32,063 nt of DNA from DATCVR01 sp036566745 (GCA_036566745.1 DATCVR010000415.1:1-32063), one strand, 5' to 3'. Shown: positions 22,443 to 31,201, counted from the stretch's first letter. The notes: a model not told the origin generated them from the sequence alone. Numbers and translations are program-made.

Positions 22443-23411
22443 TCAGGCCGGTCGCGGGACCTCACGTACGACGTCGCGGGCCGGCTTGTCCTCGCGCAGT
22501 CCCTGGTAGGACGGGTGGCGCATCGTGCCGGAGCTCGTCCATTCGGCGAACTCCACCTCGCATACGAGCGAGGGCTCGACGAAGATCGCCTCCTGCTGAG
22601 GCTGGCGACCGGTGAACGGGCTCGCGTCGATCCGAACCGGCGCCAGCCGCTCCTTGAGCATCCGGCGGGTGGCGTCGTCGAAACCGGTGCCCACCTTGCC
22701 GGCGAAGGCCAGGGTGCCGTCCGGCTCGTGATACCCGACGAGCAACGACCCCAGCTCGCCCTCGAGGCGGCCCTGGCCCGGGAGCCAGCCACCGATCACG
22801 ACCTCCTGCCGGAGCACGTTCTTGATCTTCAGCCACTCCGTGCTCCGGCGGCCGGGCCGATACTTGCTGGTCAGACGCTTGGCAACCACGCCCTCGAGGC
22901 GCTGTGCGCGAGTGGCCGCGAGCAGCGCCGCGCCGTCGCCGCGCTGGTACGGCGGGGCCTGCCAGTTCGGCCCGTCGAGCCGGAGCTCCTCGAGGAGCCG
23001 ACGCCGCTCCTCGTACGGCTCGCCGAAGAGCGACCGGCCGTCCAGGTGCAGTAGGTCGAAGACGATGTAGGTGACCGGGACCTCGCGCTGACGAGTGCGG
23101 ATCTCGGACTCCGAGGTGACATGCATCCGGGGCTGAAGTCGCTGGAAGCTCGGCCGGCCGTCGTCGTCGAACGCGACGAGCTCCCCGTCGAGGACCACGG
23201 TGTGGTCGCCGAGCTGGTGCTCGATCGGCTGGATCTCCGGATACTGCACCGTGATGTCACGCTCGGTGCGGCTGTAGAGCCGAATCCGCCCGGGCCCGCC
23301 GAACGCGAGGGCTCGTACGCCGTCCCACTTGATCTCGTAGCCCCACCTGTCGTCGTCGGGCGGGAGGGTGGCGGACAGCGTCGCCGCCATGGGGGCGAAC
23401 ACGGTGGGCAT
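22443..23411 (-). CDS. ATP-dependent DNA ligase, LigC/LigD ligase-domain type
   Basis: A 322-residue ligase consisting only of adenylation and OB domains. Motif I is YEIKWDGVRA with the adenylated Lys28, motif III VVLDGELVAFD, motif IV EGVVAKRL and motif V STEWLKIK. The end (MRHPSYQGLREDKP) matches the LigD-type C-terminus. It lacks the polymerase and nuclease modules of full LigD; a polymerase domain is encoded separately at 16832-18052. The role is probably end-joining or repair ligation rather than replication. The start at 23411 lies 84 bases from the sigma factor stop, and the aldolase follows 121 bases downstream on the same strand. Confidence 0.93.
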   Translation of the reverse strand: MPTVFAPMAATLSATLPPDDDRWGYEIKWDGVRALAFGGPGRIRLYSRTERDITVQYPEIQPIEHQLGDHTVVLDGELVAFDDDGRPSFQRLQPRMHVTSESEIRTRQREVPVTYIVFDLLHLDGRSLFGEPYEERRRLLEELRLDGPNWQAPPYQRGDGAALLAATRAQRLEGVVAKRLTSKYRPGRRSTEWLKIKNVLRQEVVIGGWLPGQGRLEGELGSLLVGYHEPDGTLAFAGKVGTGFDDATRRMLKERLAPVRIDASPFTGRQPQQEAIFVEPSLVCEVEFAEWTSSGTMRHPSYQGLREDKPARDVVREVPRPA

Positions 23412-23495
23412 CGGCTCTCGGCCACCTCATCGGCGCTGAACGGCTACGAGATGCCATCGTCGCAGATCTCCGCGGTACGGGGGCGGATCCGGCGC

Positions 23496-24374
23496 TCAGG
23501 CGGCGGCCCCGAGGGGGTCCGGGTCCCGACGGGTGCGCCGCGGCCGGTGGTCGTCGGTGGCGGTGACGCCGAGCGCGAGGCGCAGCCGTCGGACGATCGC
23601 CGAGAGCAGTCGTGACACCTGCATCTGGGTGACCCCGAGGTCGTCGGCGATCTCGCGCTGGGTCCAGCCGCGGAAGAACCGCAGGTACAGGATGCGCTGG
23701 TCGCGCTCGCAGAGATCACGGCACACGGGTGCCAAGAGGGCCACGGCCTCCGCGCGGTCGAAGCCCTCGTCGGTCGTGCCGAGCAGATCGGTCAGGGTGG
23801 CGCTGTCGTCGTCGTGACCGGGGGTGTCGAGCGAGGTCGGCGCGTAGCAGCCCCGGGACGACATCGCCTCGATCACGTCACTCAGGTCCTCGCCCGCGTG
23901 CTCGGCGACCTCGGCCGGCGTGGGGGAGCGGTGCAGCTTCTGACTGAGCTCGGCGGTGGTGACCGGGATGACGGCCTGGAGGTTCTGGATCCGCCGCGGC
24001 GGCCGGACCGCCCAGGCGTGGTCGCGGAAGTGGCGCTTGATCTCGCCGGTGATCGTGGGAATCGCGTAGGCGAGGAACTCTGACCCGGCGTCGAGGTCAT
24101 AGCGCTGGACGGCCTTGACCAATCCGACGCTGGCGACCTGGACGAGGTCGTCGTGCTCCTGCCCGCGGCCGCCGTACCGGTGCGCCAGTGTGTCGGCGAT
24201 CCCGAGGTTGATCAGCACGACCTCGTCGAGGAGGCGACGGCGTTCGGCGCCGGTGGCCTTGGCGGCGCCGGCGAGCAGCCGATGGGTGTCGTCGTCACGG
24301 CGTTGTGCTGCGGTGGTGGAGTCGGTGTGCTCGAAGGAATCGGGCTCGAAAGCAGTGATGGGGAGCGTGGGCAT
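23496..24374 (-). CDS. SigB/SigF/SigG-type RNA polymerase sigma factor
   Basis: A 292-residue group 3 sigma factor. Region 2 has INLGIADTLAHRYGGRGQEHDDLVQVASVGLVKAVQRYD and FLAYAIPTITGEIKRHFRDHAWAVRPPRRIQ. Region 3 follows (ELSQKLHRSPTPAEVAEHAGE), and region 4 is RDQRILYLRFFRGWTQREIADDLGVTQMQVSRLL. This is the stress and sporulation type (SigB/SigF family). No anti-sigma or anti-anti-sigma gene is adjacent, which is unusual but common for actinomycete paralogues. ATG 24374 is preferred to GTG 24383 because GGAGAGG is then eight bases upstream. The C-terminal 25 residues are basic and probably disordered. Confidence 0.93.
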   Translation of the reverse strand: MPTLPITAFEPDSFEHTDSTTAAQRRDDDTHRLLAGAAKATGAERRRLLDEVVLINLGIADTLAHRYGGRGQEHDDLVQVASVGLVKAVQRYDLDAGSEFLAYAIPTITGEIKRHFRDHAWAVRPPRRIQNLQAVIPVTTAELSQKLHRSPTPAEVAEHAGEDLSDVIEAMSSRGCYAPTSLDTPGHDDDSATLTDLLGTTDEGFDRAEAVALLAPVCRDLCERDQRILYLRFFRGWTQREIADDLGVTQMQVSRLLSAIVRRLRLALGVTATDDHRPRRTRRDPDPLGAAA

Positions 24375-24560
24375 GACCGACACCTCTCCGGGAACGGAGC
24401 GATGTGGCTACTGCTCAACCACCCCTCTACCGAACCACGACCGGCCGAAGAGTTCAATCCCGCCGTCGGGATCAGCGCCCGAACTGTTCCCGTAATGTGC
24501 CGTTGACCAGGGAAGATGCCGCGAGAATGAGTGGTCCGGCCCAGCGGGTCCGGCGGCCGC

Positions 24561-24887
24561 TCAGGAGCGTCCGGAGGGTGGGCCGTGGCGGTCGCGGGCG
24601 CCGTCGGAGGGTGCGGTGTCGCGGGGCCGGACCGGACCGCCGAGGAAGGCCTCGATCTCGGCGATGCCGGCGGCCGCCTCCTGGGCGATGGCCTGGTCTC
24701 CCGGCCGCGATACCCGGGTGCGCAGCGACGGCCGACGGACTGCCGGACGGGACTCCTTCCAGGCGCCGACGGCCTCGTGGCCGCAGTAGAACGACGCTCC
24801 GACCCCGACCAAGCCCGAGACGAGCCACCACGACAGGTATCGGACGACCTCGTCGGCGAAGATCATCAGCTGCCTCAGCCCGATCAT
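24561..24887 (-). CDS. Small membrane protein of unknown function
   Basis: A 108-residue frame with strongly G/C-biased third positions through most of its length, so it is likely real. One hydrophobic segment lies at about residues 17-36 (YLSWWLVSGLVGVGASFYCG), followed by a basic stretch and a helix (AIAQEAAAGIAEIEAFLGG). ATG 24887 has GGAGG ten bases upstream, much like the sigma gene's leader. I do not recognise a family. It sits upstream of the SigB/SigF-type gene in the same orientation with a 186-base gap. Confidence 0.62.
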   Translation of the reverse strand: MIGLRQLMIFADEVVRYLSWWLVSGLVGVGASFYCGHEAVGAWKESRPAVRRPSLRTRVSRPGDQAIAQEAAAGIAEIEAFLGGPVRPRDTAPSDGARDRHGPPSGRS

Positions 24888-24987
24888 GACCGATGCACCT
24901 CCGCGTGTGGCAGGAAGGCCGTGAAGAGCCCGTCAACCCGAGGTTACGCCTATTTACATAGCAGGAACACAGGCGTCATCGAGTTCG

Positions 24988-25500
24988 TCAGAACAACTGC
25001 TCCACGAGCTCGGCGAGGTGGCGCAGCAACGGTGCGGCCAGGGCCTGTTCGGCGGTGTTCAGGCTCGTCCACGCGGCGGCGACATGGCCCGCGACCACGG
25101 CACGCTTGGCGGCCAGCACGTCGGCGCCACGACCGGTGATCTCGAGGACCGTGCGGCGGCCGTCGTCGTGATGCGCGGTGCGCCGGACCAGGCCGTCGCG
25201 TTCGAGCGCGGCGGCCCCGCGGGTGACCGTGGGCTGCGTGACTCCGGTCATGGCCGCCACGGCGTCGACACCGTCGCCTCCGCACTCCTCGATGGCGTCG
25301 AGGAGGACCAGCTGGGGGATCGTGATGTCGTCGAACAGCGGCTGCATCCGGCCCCGGGTGCGGCGCGCCGCGGCCAGGAAGGACATCAGCGAGTCGGCGA
25401 ACTCGCGGGCGTCCAGATCGGACCCGGCGACGCTACGTCCGAGCGGCCCGTGATCCTGCGCTGCCTCGACCACGCCGAACCTCCTCAGCGACCGTGCCAT
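24988..25500 (-). CDS. MarR family regulator
   Basis: A 170-residue MarR-type winged-helix protein. DDITIPQLVLLDAIEECGGDGVDAVAAMTGVTQPTVTRGAAALERDGLVRRTAHHDDGRRTVLEIT covers the helix-turn-helix and the wing with the conserved D-x-R. Flanking helices would form the dimer. It lies 25 bases after the MmpL-type transporter stop on the same strand, so it is co-transcribed as the second gene and probably represses the pair. The ligand is likely a transporter substrate. Confidence 0.92.
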   Translation of the reverse strand: MARSLRRFGVVEAAQDHGPLGRSVAGSDLDAREFADSLMSFLAAARRTRGRMQPLFDDITIPQLVLLDAIEECGGDGVDAVAAMTGVTQPTVTRGAAALERDGLVRRTAHHDDGRRTVLEITGRGADVLAAKRAVVAGHVAAAWTSLNTAEQALAAPLLRHLAELVEQLF

Positions 25501-25525
25501 CCCGATCCAACCACGTCCGAGCCGG

Positions 25526-27796
25526 TCAGGAGGTCCCTGCGGGCACCTCGCCGGGACGGCCCGCCGGACGCGCGCCGCCGGAGCCCTCGATGTCCACGGT
25601 CGGCAGGATCCGGTCCAGCCAGCGCGGGATCCACCAGGCGCGGTCGCCCAGCAGCGACATCACGGCCGGCACGAGGCACAGCCGCACGACGGTGGAGTCG
25701 ATGAGCACCGAGAAGGCCATTCCCACGGCCAGCATCTTGATGGTCGGATCGGGGTCGAACACGAAGCTGGTGAAGACGACGATCATGATCCCGGCCGCGG
25801 TGGTGATCACCCGCGCGGTGCCCCCGATGCCGATCGCGACGCTGCGATGGGCCTCGCCGGTGCGCACGTAGGCCTCGTGGACCCGGGAGATGAGGAACAC
25901 CTCGTAGTCCATGGACAACCCGAAGATGATGGCGAACATCAGCATCGGGACGAAGGCCGGGATCGGGACCGACTCGTCGACACCGACCAGGCCGGCTCCC
26001 CAGCCCCACTGGAAGACCGCCACCACCACGCCGTAGGAGGCGGCCACCGACAGCAGGTTCATCACCGCGGCCTTCAGCCCGATCGCCAATGAACGGAACG
26101 CGGCGGTGAGCAGCACCAGGGACAGCAGCACCACGACTCCGATGAGCACGGGCAGCCGGGAGATGACCTTCTCGGTGAAGTCGACGTAGCCAGCGGTCGT
26201 CCCCGACACGTAGGCGGTCACGTCCGTCGCACCAGGCAGCACCGTGTCGCGCAGATCGTCCACGAGGTCGGTCGTGGCCTGGTCCTGGGGGCTGGTCGTG
26301 GGGATTGCCGTCAGGGTCGCGGTGGTGCCCGCGTCGTTCAGCTGTGGTGGCGACACCGTGGCCACGCCCGGGGTCGAGGCGAGGGTCGTCTCGAGCGAGG
26401 ACAGGGTGGTCGACACGTCCGCGCCCGAGTCGGGAACAGCGACGACGACCAACGGGCCGTTCGCGCCCGGCCCGAATCCCGTGCTGATCAGGTCGTATGC
26501 CCGGCGGTCGGTGTCGGCGGCCGGGTCCGTGCCCGCGTCGAGTTGGCCGAACCGGATCGAGAGCAGCGGGACGGCCAGGATCAGCAGGAGTGCCGTGCCG
26601 GCGACGGCCCACGGCCAGGGCCGGCCGGCGACCTTCGCACCCCAGCGGGCGAAGGCGTTGTCCTGGTGATCCGCGTCGGCGATGGACACCGGGTCGGCGA
26701 GTGACGGCGCGTCGGCCGTAGAAGCGTCGGCCGTGTCGGCGTCTCCTCGGTGGCGCCGTTCGCGCCGCTCGTCGAGTCGCTCCCGCAACGAACGTACGTT
26801 GCCGCGCGCGACCCCGAGGAACGCGGGCACGAGGGTCAGGGCCGCCAGCATCGTCGCCGCCACGACGACGGCCGCCGACAGGCCGAGCCCGCCCACGAAG
26901 GGCACGCCGGACACGTAGAGGCCCAGGATCGCGATGATCACCGTCGTGCCGGCCACCACGATCGCCGAACCCGAGGTCGCGCTGGAACGCCCCACCGATT
27001 CCACGACCGGCATGCCGGCGTCGACCTGGTCACGATGGCGGGAGACGAGAAAGAGCCCGTAGTCGACCGCCACCCCGAGCCCGAGCAGGGTGGCCACGGT
27101 GGGTGCGGTGGTGGGGAAGGTGACCGCCGTGGCGAGGATGCCCAGGAGGGACAGCCCGGCCACCACGCTGAACACCGCCGACAGCAACGGGATCGCCGCG
27201 GCCACGAGCGAGCCGAACATGAACAGCAGCAGGACCAGCGCACAAGCCAGGCCGATCGCCTCGGAGGTGCGGTCGCTGGTACCCGTGGCGATCTTGCCGG
27301 CCGCGCCGCCGTACTCGACCTGGAGGCCGGCATCGCGGGCCGGCTCGGTCGCCTCGTGGACCTCGTCGAGGTAGGCCTCGTCGAGCGAACTCGTCGGAAC
27401 GTCGAAGTTGATGGTCGCGTAGGCGATCGTGCTGTCGGCGGACACCTGGGGCGAGTCGGGGACGGCGAACGGCCCGACCGCTGAGAGCACATGGTCCAGG
27501 TCGGCGAGGTTGGCGACGGCGATGTCCACGGCATGTTCGTCGGAGGTCACGACGGCACCCGACGGCGCGGCGAAGACGACCTGGCCGCCGTAGCCGCCGG
27601 CGCCGGGGAAAGCCGACGCGAGGGTGTCGAGGCCCTCCTGCGAGTCGCTCCCCGGCACCGAGTAGTCGTCGGAGAAGTCGCCGCCGAAGGCGTTGCGGGC
27701 CAGGACCAAGCCGGCGACGAGCACGATCCACGCGGCGATGACCGCCCAGTGCCAGCGCGCGCACGACCGGCCGAGCCGCTCGAGCAAGGCACTCAT
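25526..27796 (-). CDS. MmpL-type RND transporter
   Basis: A 756-residue membrane protein with the MMPL layout: helix 1 (WAVIAAWIVLVAGLVLA), a large extracytoplasmic domain, five helices, a charged cytoplasmic loop (about 340-385), then the same again. The paired proton-relay Asp-Tyr motifs are GVAVDYGLFLVSRHRDQ and GLSMDYEVFLISRVHEAY. The family exports lipids, drugs or other hydrophobic compounds using the proton gradient. The C-terminus is a short Pro/Gly-rich tail. ATG 27796 follows GGAG. The marR gene directly downstream implies control by an exported compound. A dyad at 27845-27864 lies just upstream of the start. Confidence 0.93.
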   Translation of the reverse strand: MSALLERLGRSCARWHWAVIAAWIVLVAGLVLARNAFGGDFSDDYSVPGSDSQEGLDTLASAFPGAGGYGGQVVFAAPSGAVVTSDEHAVDIAVANLADLDHVLSAVGPFAVPDSPQVSADSTIAYATINFDVPTSSLDEAYLDEVHEATEPARDAGLQVEYGGAAGKIATGTSDRTSEAIGLACALVLLLFMFGSLVAAAIPLLSAVFSVVAGLSLLGILATAVTFPTTAPTVATLLGLGVAVDYGLFLVSRHRDQVDAGMPVVESVGRSSATSGSAIVVAGTTVIIAILGLYVSGVPFVGGLGLSAAVVVAATMLAALTLVPAFLGVARGNVRSLRERLDERRERRHRGDADTADASTADAPSLADPVSIADADHQDNAFARWGAKVAGRPWPWAVAGTALLLILAVPLLSIRFGQLDAGTDPAADTDRRAYDLISTGFGPGANGPLVVVAVPDSGADVSTTLSSLETTLASTPGVATVSPPQLNDAGTTATLTAIPTTSPQDQATTDLVDDLRDTVLPGATDVTAYVSGTTAGYVDFTEKVISRLPVLIGVVVLLSLVLLTAAFRSLAIGLKAAVMNLLSVAASYGVVVAVFQWGWGAGLVGVDESVPIPAFVPMLMFAIIFGLSMDYEVFLISRVHEAYVRTGEAHRSVAIGIGGTARVITTAAGIMIVVFTSFVFDPDPTIKMLAVGMAFSVLIDSTVVRLCLVPAVMSLLGDRAWWIPRWLDRILPTVDIEGSGGARPAGRPGEVPAGTS

Positions 27797-27844
27797 GGAC
27801 GGCTCCCCCCGAGGCCGGTTCCAAGAACCCAGACATCAGCACAG

Positions 27845-27864
27845 TACGCGCGGACGTGTGCGTA
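27845..27864. promoter_or_regulatory. Candidate MarR operator upstream of the transporter
   Basis: TACGC at 27845-27849 and GCGTA at 27860-27864 form a dyad of five pairs plus one further inner C-G pair. It lies 49-68 bases before the transporter start in the gap to copA. Size and position suit a MarR operator, but this is inference from symmetry alone. Confidence 0.35.
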
Positions 27865-27881
27865 TGTGTGGATCGTGGCCG

Positions 27882-30197
27882 TTACGTGGTGGTCTGGGCG
27901 GGCGCGAAGCGTCGCAGCCGGAGGCTGTTCGAGACCACGAACACCGAGCTGAACGCCATCGCCGCCCCCGCGATCATCGGGTTCAGCAGACCTGCCGCGG
28001 CCAACGGAAGGGCGGCGACGTTGTAGCCGAAGGCCCAGAACAAGTTGCCCTTGATGATCGACAGCGTCCGCCGGGACAGCCGGATCGCGTCGGCCGCGAC
28101 CCGCAGGTCGCCGCGGACCAGCGTGAGGTCGCTCGCCTCGATCGCGACGTCGGTACCGGTGCCCATCGACAGCCCCAGGTCGGCCTGGGCGAGCGCGGCG
28201 GCGTCGTTCACGCCGTCGCCGACCATGGCCACCACCCGGCCGTCGGCCTGGAGGCGTTTGACGACGTCGACCTTGTCCTGCGGCAGGACCTCGGCGAACA
28301 CGTGCTCGTCGTCGATGCCCGCCTCGCGGGCGACCTCGTGGGCCACGGCTTCGTTGTCGCCGGTGAGCAGCACCGGAGTCAGCCCGAGGCCGCGTAGCTG
28401 CCGGATCGCCTCGCCCGACGTGGGCTTGACGACGTCGGCGACCACCAGGACGCCCCGGGCGCGGCCGTCCCACCCGACGCTGACGGCCGTCTTGCCCTCG
28501 GCCGCGGCGGCAGATCTGGCCCGCTGCAGGTCGACCGGCAGGTGCTGGCTCCACTCGGCCAGCAGCCGCTCGCGTCCGACCAGCACGGCGTGGCCGTCGA
28601 CGACGCCCTGGACCCCCAATCCTTCGACGTTGGCGAATCCCTCGACCGTCGGCAGCCGGCCGAACCGCTCCGTGGCTGCCCGGGCGACGGCGGAGGCGAT
28701 CGGGTGCTCGCTGGCGTGCTCGAGCGCGCCGGCCAGCCGGAGCAGCTCGTCGGCGTCCTCGCCCTCGGCGGCATGGACGCCGGTCACGGTCATCCGCCCG
28801 GTAGTCACCGTCCCGGTCTTGTCGAGGACGATCGTGTCGACGCGACGGGTGGACTCGAGCACCTCCGGACCCTTGATGAGGATGCCCAGCTGGGCCCCAC
28901 GTCCGGTACCCACCAGCAACGCCGTCGGCGTGGCCAGCCCGAGCGCGCAGGGGCAGGCGATGATCAACACGGCGACGGCGGCGGTGAAGGCGGCCGCCAC
29001 CGCACCCGCGCCGTCACCGGAGCCCAGCCAGAACCCGAGCGTGGCCACGGCGAGGCCGATGACGATCGGCACGAACACCGCGGAGATGCGGTCGGCCAGA
29101 CGCTGCACCTCGGCCTTGCCGGACTGGGCGTCCTCGACGAGCTGGGCCATCTGGGCCAGTTGGGTGTCGGCGCCGATGCGGGTGGCCCGGACGACCAGCC
29201 GTCCACCGGCGTTGACGGTGGCGCCGACGACGGGGTCGCCCTCGACCACTTCGACCGGGACGGACTCGCCGGTGACCATGGAGACGTCCACGGCGGAGGA
29301 GCCGTCGACGACCACGCCGTCGGTGGCGACCTTCTCACCCGGACGGACGACGAACCGGTCGCCCACGGCCAGCTGCTCGATCGGGATCCGGACCTCGGCG
29401 TCGCCACGGATCACGGCGACGTCCTTGGCGCCGAGCTCGAGCAAGGCCCGAAGCGCGGCACCGGCGCGTCGCTTCGACCGGGCCTCGAAGTACCGCCCGG
29501 CCAGGATGAACGTGGTGACACCGGCCGCGACCTCGAGGTAGAGGTTCGCCGATCCGTCCGTGCGGGAGATCGTGAACCGGAACGGGTGGGTCATGCCAGG
29601 CTCGCCCGCGGTGCCGAGGAACAGCGCGTACAGCGACCACGAGAAGGCCGCCAGGGTGCCCATCGACACCAGCGTGTCCATGGTCGCGGCGCCGTGGCGG
29701 AGGTTCGTCCACGCCGTGCGGTGGAAGGGCAGCGCACCCCAGACGACCACCGGCGCGGCCAGGGTGAGCGCCAGCCACTGCCAGTTGGTGAACTGCCAGG
29801 CCGGGATCATCGAGAGCAGCACCACCGGCACCGAGAGCGCGATGCTGACGAACAGCCGGGTCCGCAGCGAGTTCGTCCGGGCGTCGTCGTCGTTCTCGGG
29901 CTGGTCAGAGGCTCCGGAGGCGTCGGAGGCGGTCGGCTCCGGAGGCGGCGTGGCCGTGTAGCCGGTGGCCTCGACGGTGCTCACCAGGTCGTCGACGCTC
30001 ACGTCGTCGGCGAAGCGGACGCGGGCCTTCTCGGTGGCGTAGTTGACCGTGGCGGTGACACCCTCCATCCGGTTGAGCTTCTTCTCGATCCGGGCGGCAC
30101 AGGATGCGCAGGTCATGCCGCCGATGGTGAGTTCGACGTCCTGGGCCGGGGCGTGGGCCGCGGTGTCGGTCGCGGCGGCGGGCGTGGTCGAGGTCAT
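27882..30197 (-). CDS. copA: Copper-translocating P1B-type ATPase
   Basis: A 771-residue heavy-metal ATPase. An N-terminal HMA domain has GMTCASC (Cys30, Cys33). The membrane metal site is CPC at 415-417; the phosphorylation site is DKTGT at Asp459; TGES lies in the actuator, ASEHPIASA is the nucleotide-domain HP motif, and GDGVND is at 660-665. GYN and MAFSSVFVVSNSLRL in the last helices are the Cu(I) signature of P1B-1 pumps. It should export Cu(I) from the cytoplasm. ATG 30197 overlaps the stop of the upstream gene (TGATG). It is the last gene of the copper operon. Confidence 0.95.
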   Translation of the reverse strand: MTSTTPAAATDTAAHAPAQDVELTIGGMTCASCAARIEKKLNRMEGVTATVNYATEKARVRFADDVSVDDLVSTVEATGYTATPPPEPTASDASGASDQPENDDDARTNSLRTRLFVSIALSVPVVLLSMIPAWQFTNWQWLALTLAAPVVVWGALPFHRTAWTNLRHGAATMDTLVSMGTLAAFSWSLYALFLGTAGEPGMTHPFRFTISRTDGSANLYLEVAAGVTTFILAGRYFEARSKRRAGAALRALLELGAKDVAVIRGDAEVRIPIEQLAVGDRFVVRPGEKVATDGVVVDGSSAVDVSMVTGESVPVEVVEGDPVVGATVNAGGRLVVRATRIGADTQLAQMAQLVEDAQSGKAEVQRLADRISAVFVPIVIGLAVATLGFWLGSGDGAGAVAAAFTAAVAVLIIACPCALGLATPTALLVGTGRGAQLGILIKGPEVLESTRRVDTIVLDKTGTVTTGRMTVTGVHAAEGEDADELLRLAGALEHASEHPIASAVARAATERFGRLPTVEGFANVEGLGVQGVVDGHAVLVGRERLLAEWSQHLPVDLQRARSAAAAEGKTAVSVGWDGRARGVLVVADVVKPTSGEAIRQLRGLGLTPVLLTGDNEAVAHEVAREAGIDDEHVFAEVLPQDKVDVVKRLQADGRVVAMVGDGVNDAAALAQADLGLSMGTGTDVAIEASDLTLVRGDLRVAADAIRLSRRTLSIIKGNLFWAFGYNVAALPLAAAGLLNPMIAGAAMAFSSVFVVSNSLRLRRFAPAQTTT

Positions 30198-31201
30198 CAC
30201 TCCTCCCCGTGGCCGTGGCTCGGGGCGGAGCCGCCCTGCTCGCCGTGAGCAGCGTGGGCGGTGGCGGTGAACTCAGCCGTGCGCACCACGCCGTCGTGCT
30301 GGAAGTCGAGGAAGAGCCGGTAGTCGCCCTCCGTGGGCACCTCGGCGTAGAAGACGATCTCCGGCCCGGGCTCGGTGCGGCCGTCACCTGGTTCGCCGTC
30401 GGGATGGACGTGCAGGTAGGCGAGGTCGCCGCCACGGAGCGCCACGAGATGACCGTACGCGGCGAGGTAGGGCTGGAGGTCGGTGACCGGGCGGCCGTCC
30501 TTCGCGATCGACAGGGTCAGCCGGCTGGCCGTGCCGGGAACGAGCTCACCGTCCAGGGTGACCTCGTAACCGTCGACCTCGGCGACCTGGGCGGGCTCCG
30601 GGAGTGCGACCGGAGTGAACGCGCCTGCGACGTCGACGTCAGTGCCGAGGGTCGAGCCGTGATCGGCCGCCGTGGCCTCGAAGTCGGCGAACATACGGTA
30701 GGTGCCGGCCTCGGGGAAGGTGAACGGGATGGTCCACGTGCCGTCGGGGGCCATCGTCGGGTGGACGTGCTGGAAGCCGCTCAGGTCCCGCCGCACGACG
30801 ATGAGGTGCAGCTTCTTGTCGTGGGTGGTCTCGAACTCGGTGACGGCGTGGCCGTCCGGGCCCAGGATCTGTAACGACAGGGGCTGCTCCTGGCCTGGCG
30901 TGGCAGGGACGTCGACCGGAACGAGGGTGTAGCCGCGATCGGACACTTGGAGTCCTCCGGGAAGGTCGAGGTCGGAAGCGTCGGTTGTGGCCGGCTCGTC
31001 GTGGCCGCCCGAGTCGTGCGCGGCGTCCGCATCCGACCCGGCGTCCGCACCCGACCCGGCGTCGGCGGCCGACCCGGCGTCCGACCCGGTGCCGGTGACC
31101 GGGCCCACGGCCGAGCCCACCGCGTATCCGCCGGTGAGCAGCACTGCCAGGGCCACGCCGAAGCCTCCGACGCGCAGCAGCGTGGAGCGCGCCGGACTCA
31201 C
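30197..31201 (-). CDS. Exported His-rich protein of the copper operon, two HVHP repeats
   Basis: A 334-residue protein with an N-terminal hydrophobic anchor or signal segment (residues 8-33), then a DAGS-rich low-complexity linker (about 38-66). Two related modules follow. The first, about 86-175, has LHLIVV (His132), FQHVHP (His145, His147) and TYRMFADF. The second, about 205-302, has HLVAL (His251), YLHVHP (His264, His266) and DYRLFLDF. The tail is His-rich (SHGHGEE). The paired HxHP motifs look like metal sites outside the membrane. Similar proteins occur between copZ- and copA-like genes in actinomycetes, to my knowledge without an assigned function. GTG 31201 overlaps the copZ stop by four bases. 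Confidence 0.85.
   Translation of the reverse strand: MSPARSTLLRVGGFGVALAVLLTGGYAVGSAVGPVTGTGSDAGSAADAGSGADAGSDADAAHDSGGHDEPATTDASDLDLPGGLQVSDRGYTLVPVDVPATPGQEQPLSLQILGPDGHAVTEFETTHDKKLHLIVVRRDLSGFQHVHPTMAPDGTWTIPFTFPEAGTYRMFADFEATAADHGSTLGTDVDVAGAFTPVALPEPAQVAEVDGYEVTLDGELVPGTASRLTLSIAKDGRPVTDLQPYLAAYGHLVALRGGDLAYLHVHPDGEPGDGRTEPGPEIVFYAEVPTEGDYRLFLDFQHDGVVRTAEFTATAHAAHGEQGGSAPSHGHGEE
31023..31088 (-). repeat. 18-bp tandem repeat in the coding sequence
   Basis: Three 18-base units of the form GCGTCCGCATCCGACCCG start at 31023, 31041 and 31059, and a partial unit of 12 bases follows to 31088. They encode the Ala/Asp/Gly/Ser linker of the exported copper-operon protein. Copy number is likely to vary between strains. 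It is not a CRISPR array. Confidence 0.8.

Noticed and set aside
28542..30248. A 568-codon plus-strand frame opposite copA
   Set aside because: Gly/Asp/His-rich composition with no motif; copA on the other strand has all P-type ATPase signatures.
31023..31088. Possible CRISPR-like array
   Set aside because: The units are contiguous, without spacers, in frame and coding for a DAGS linker.
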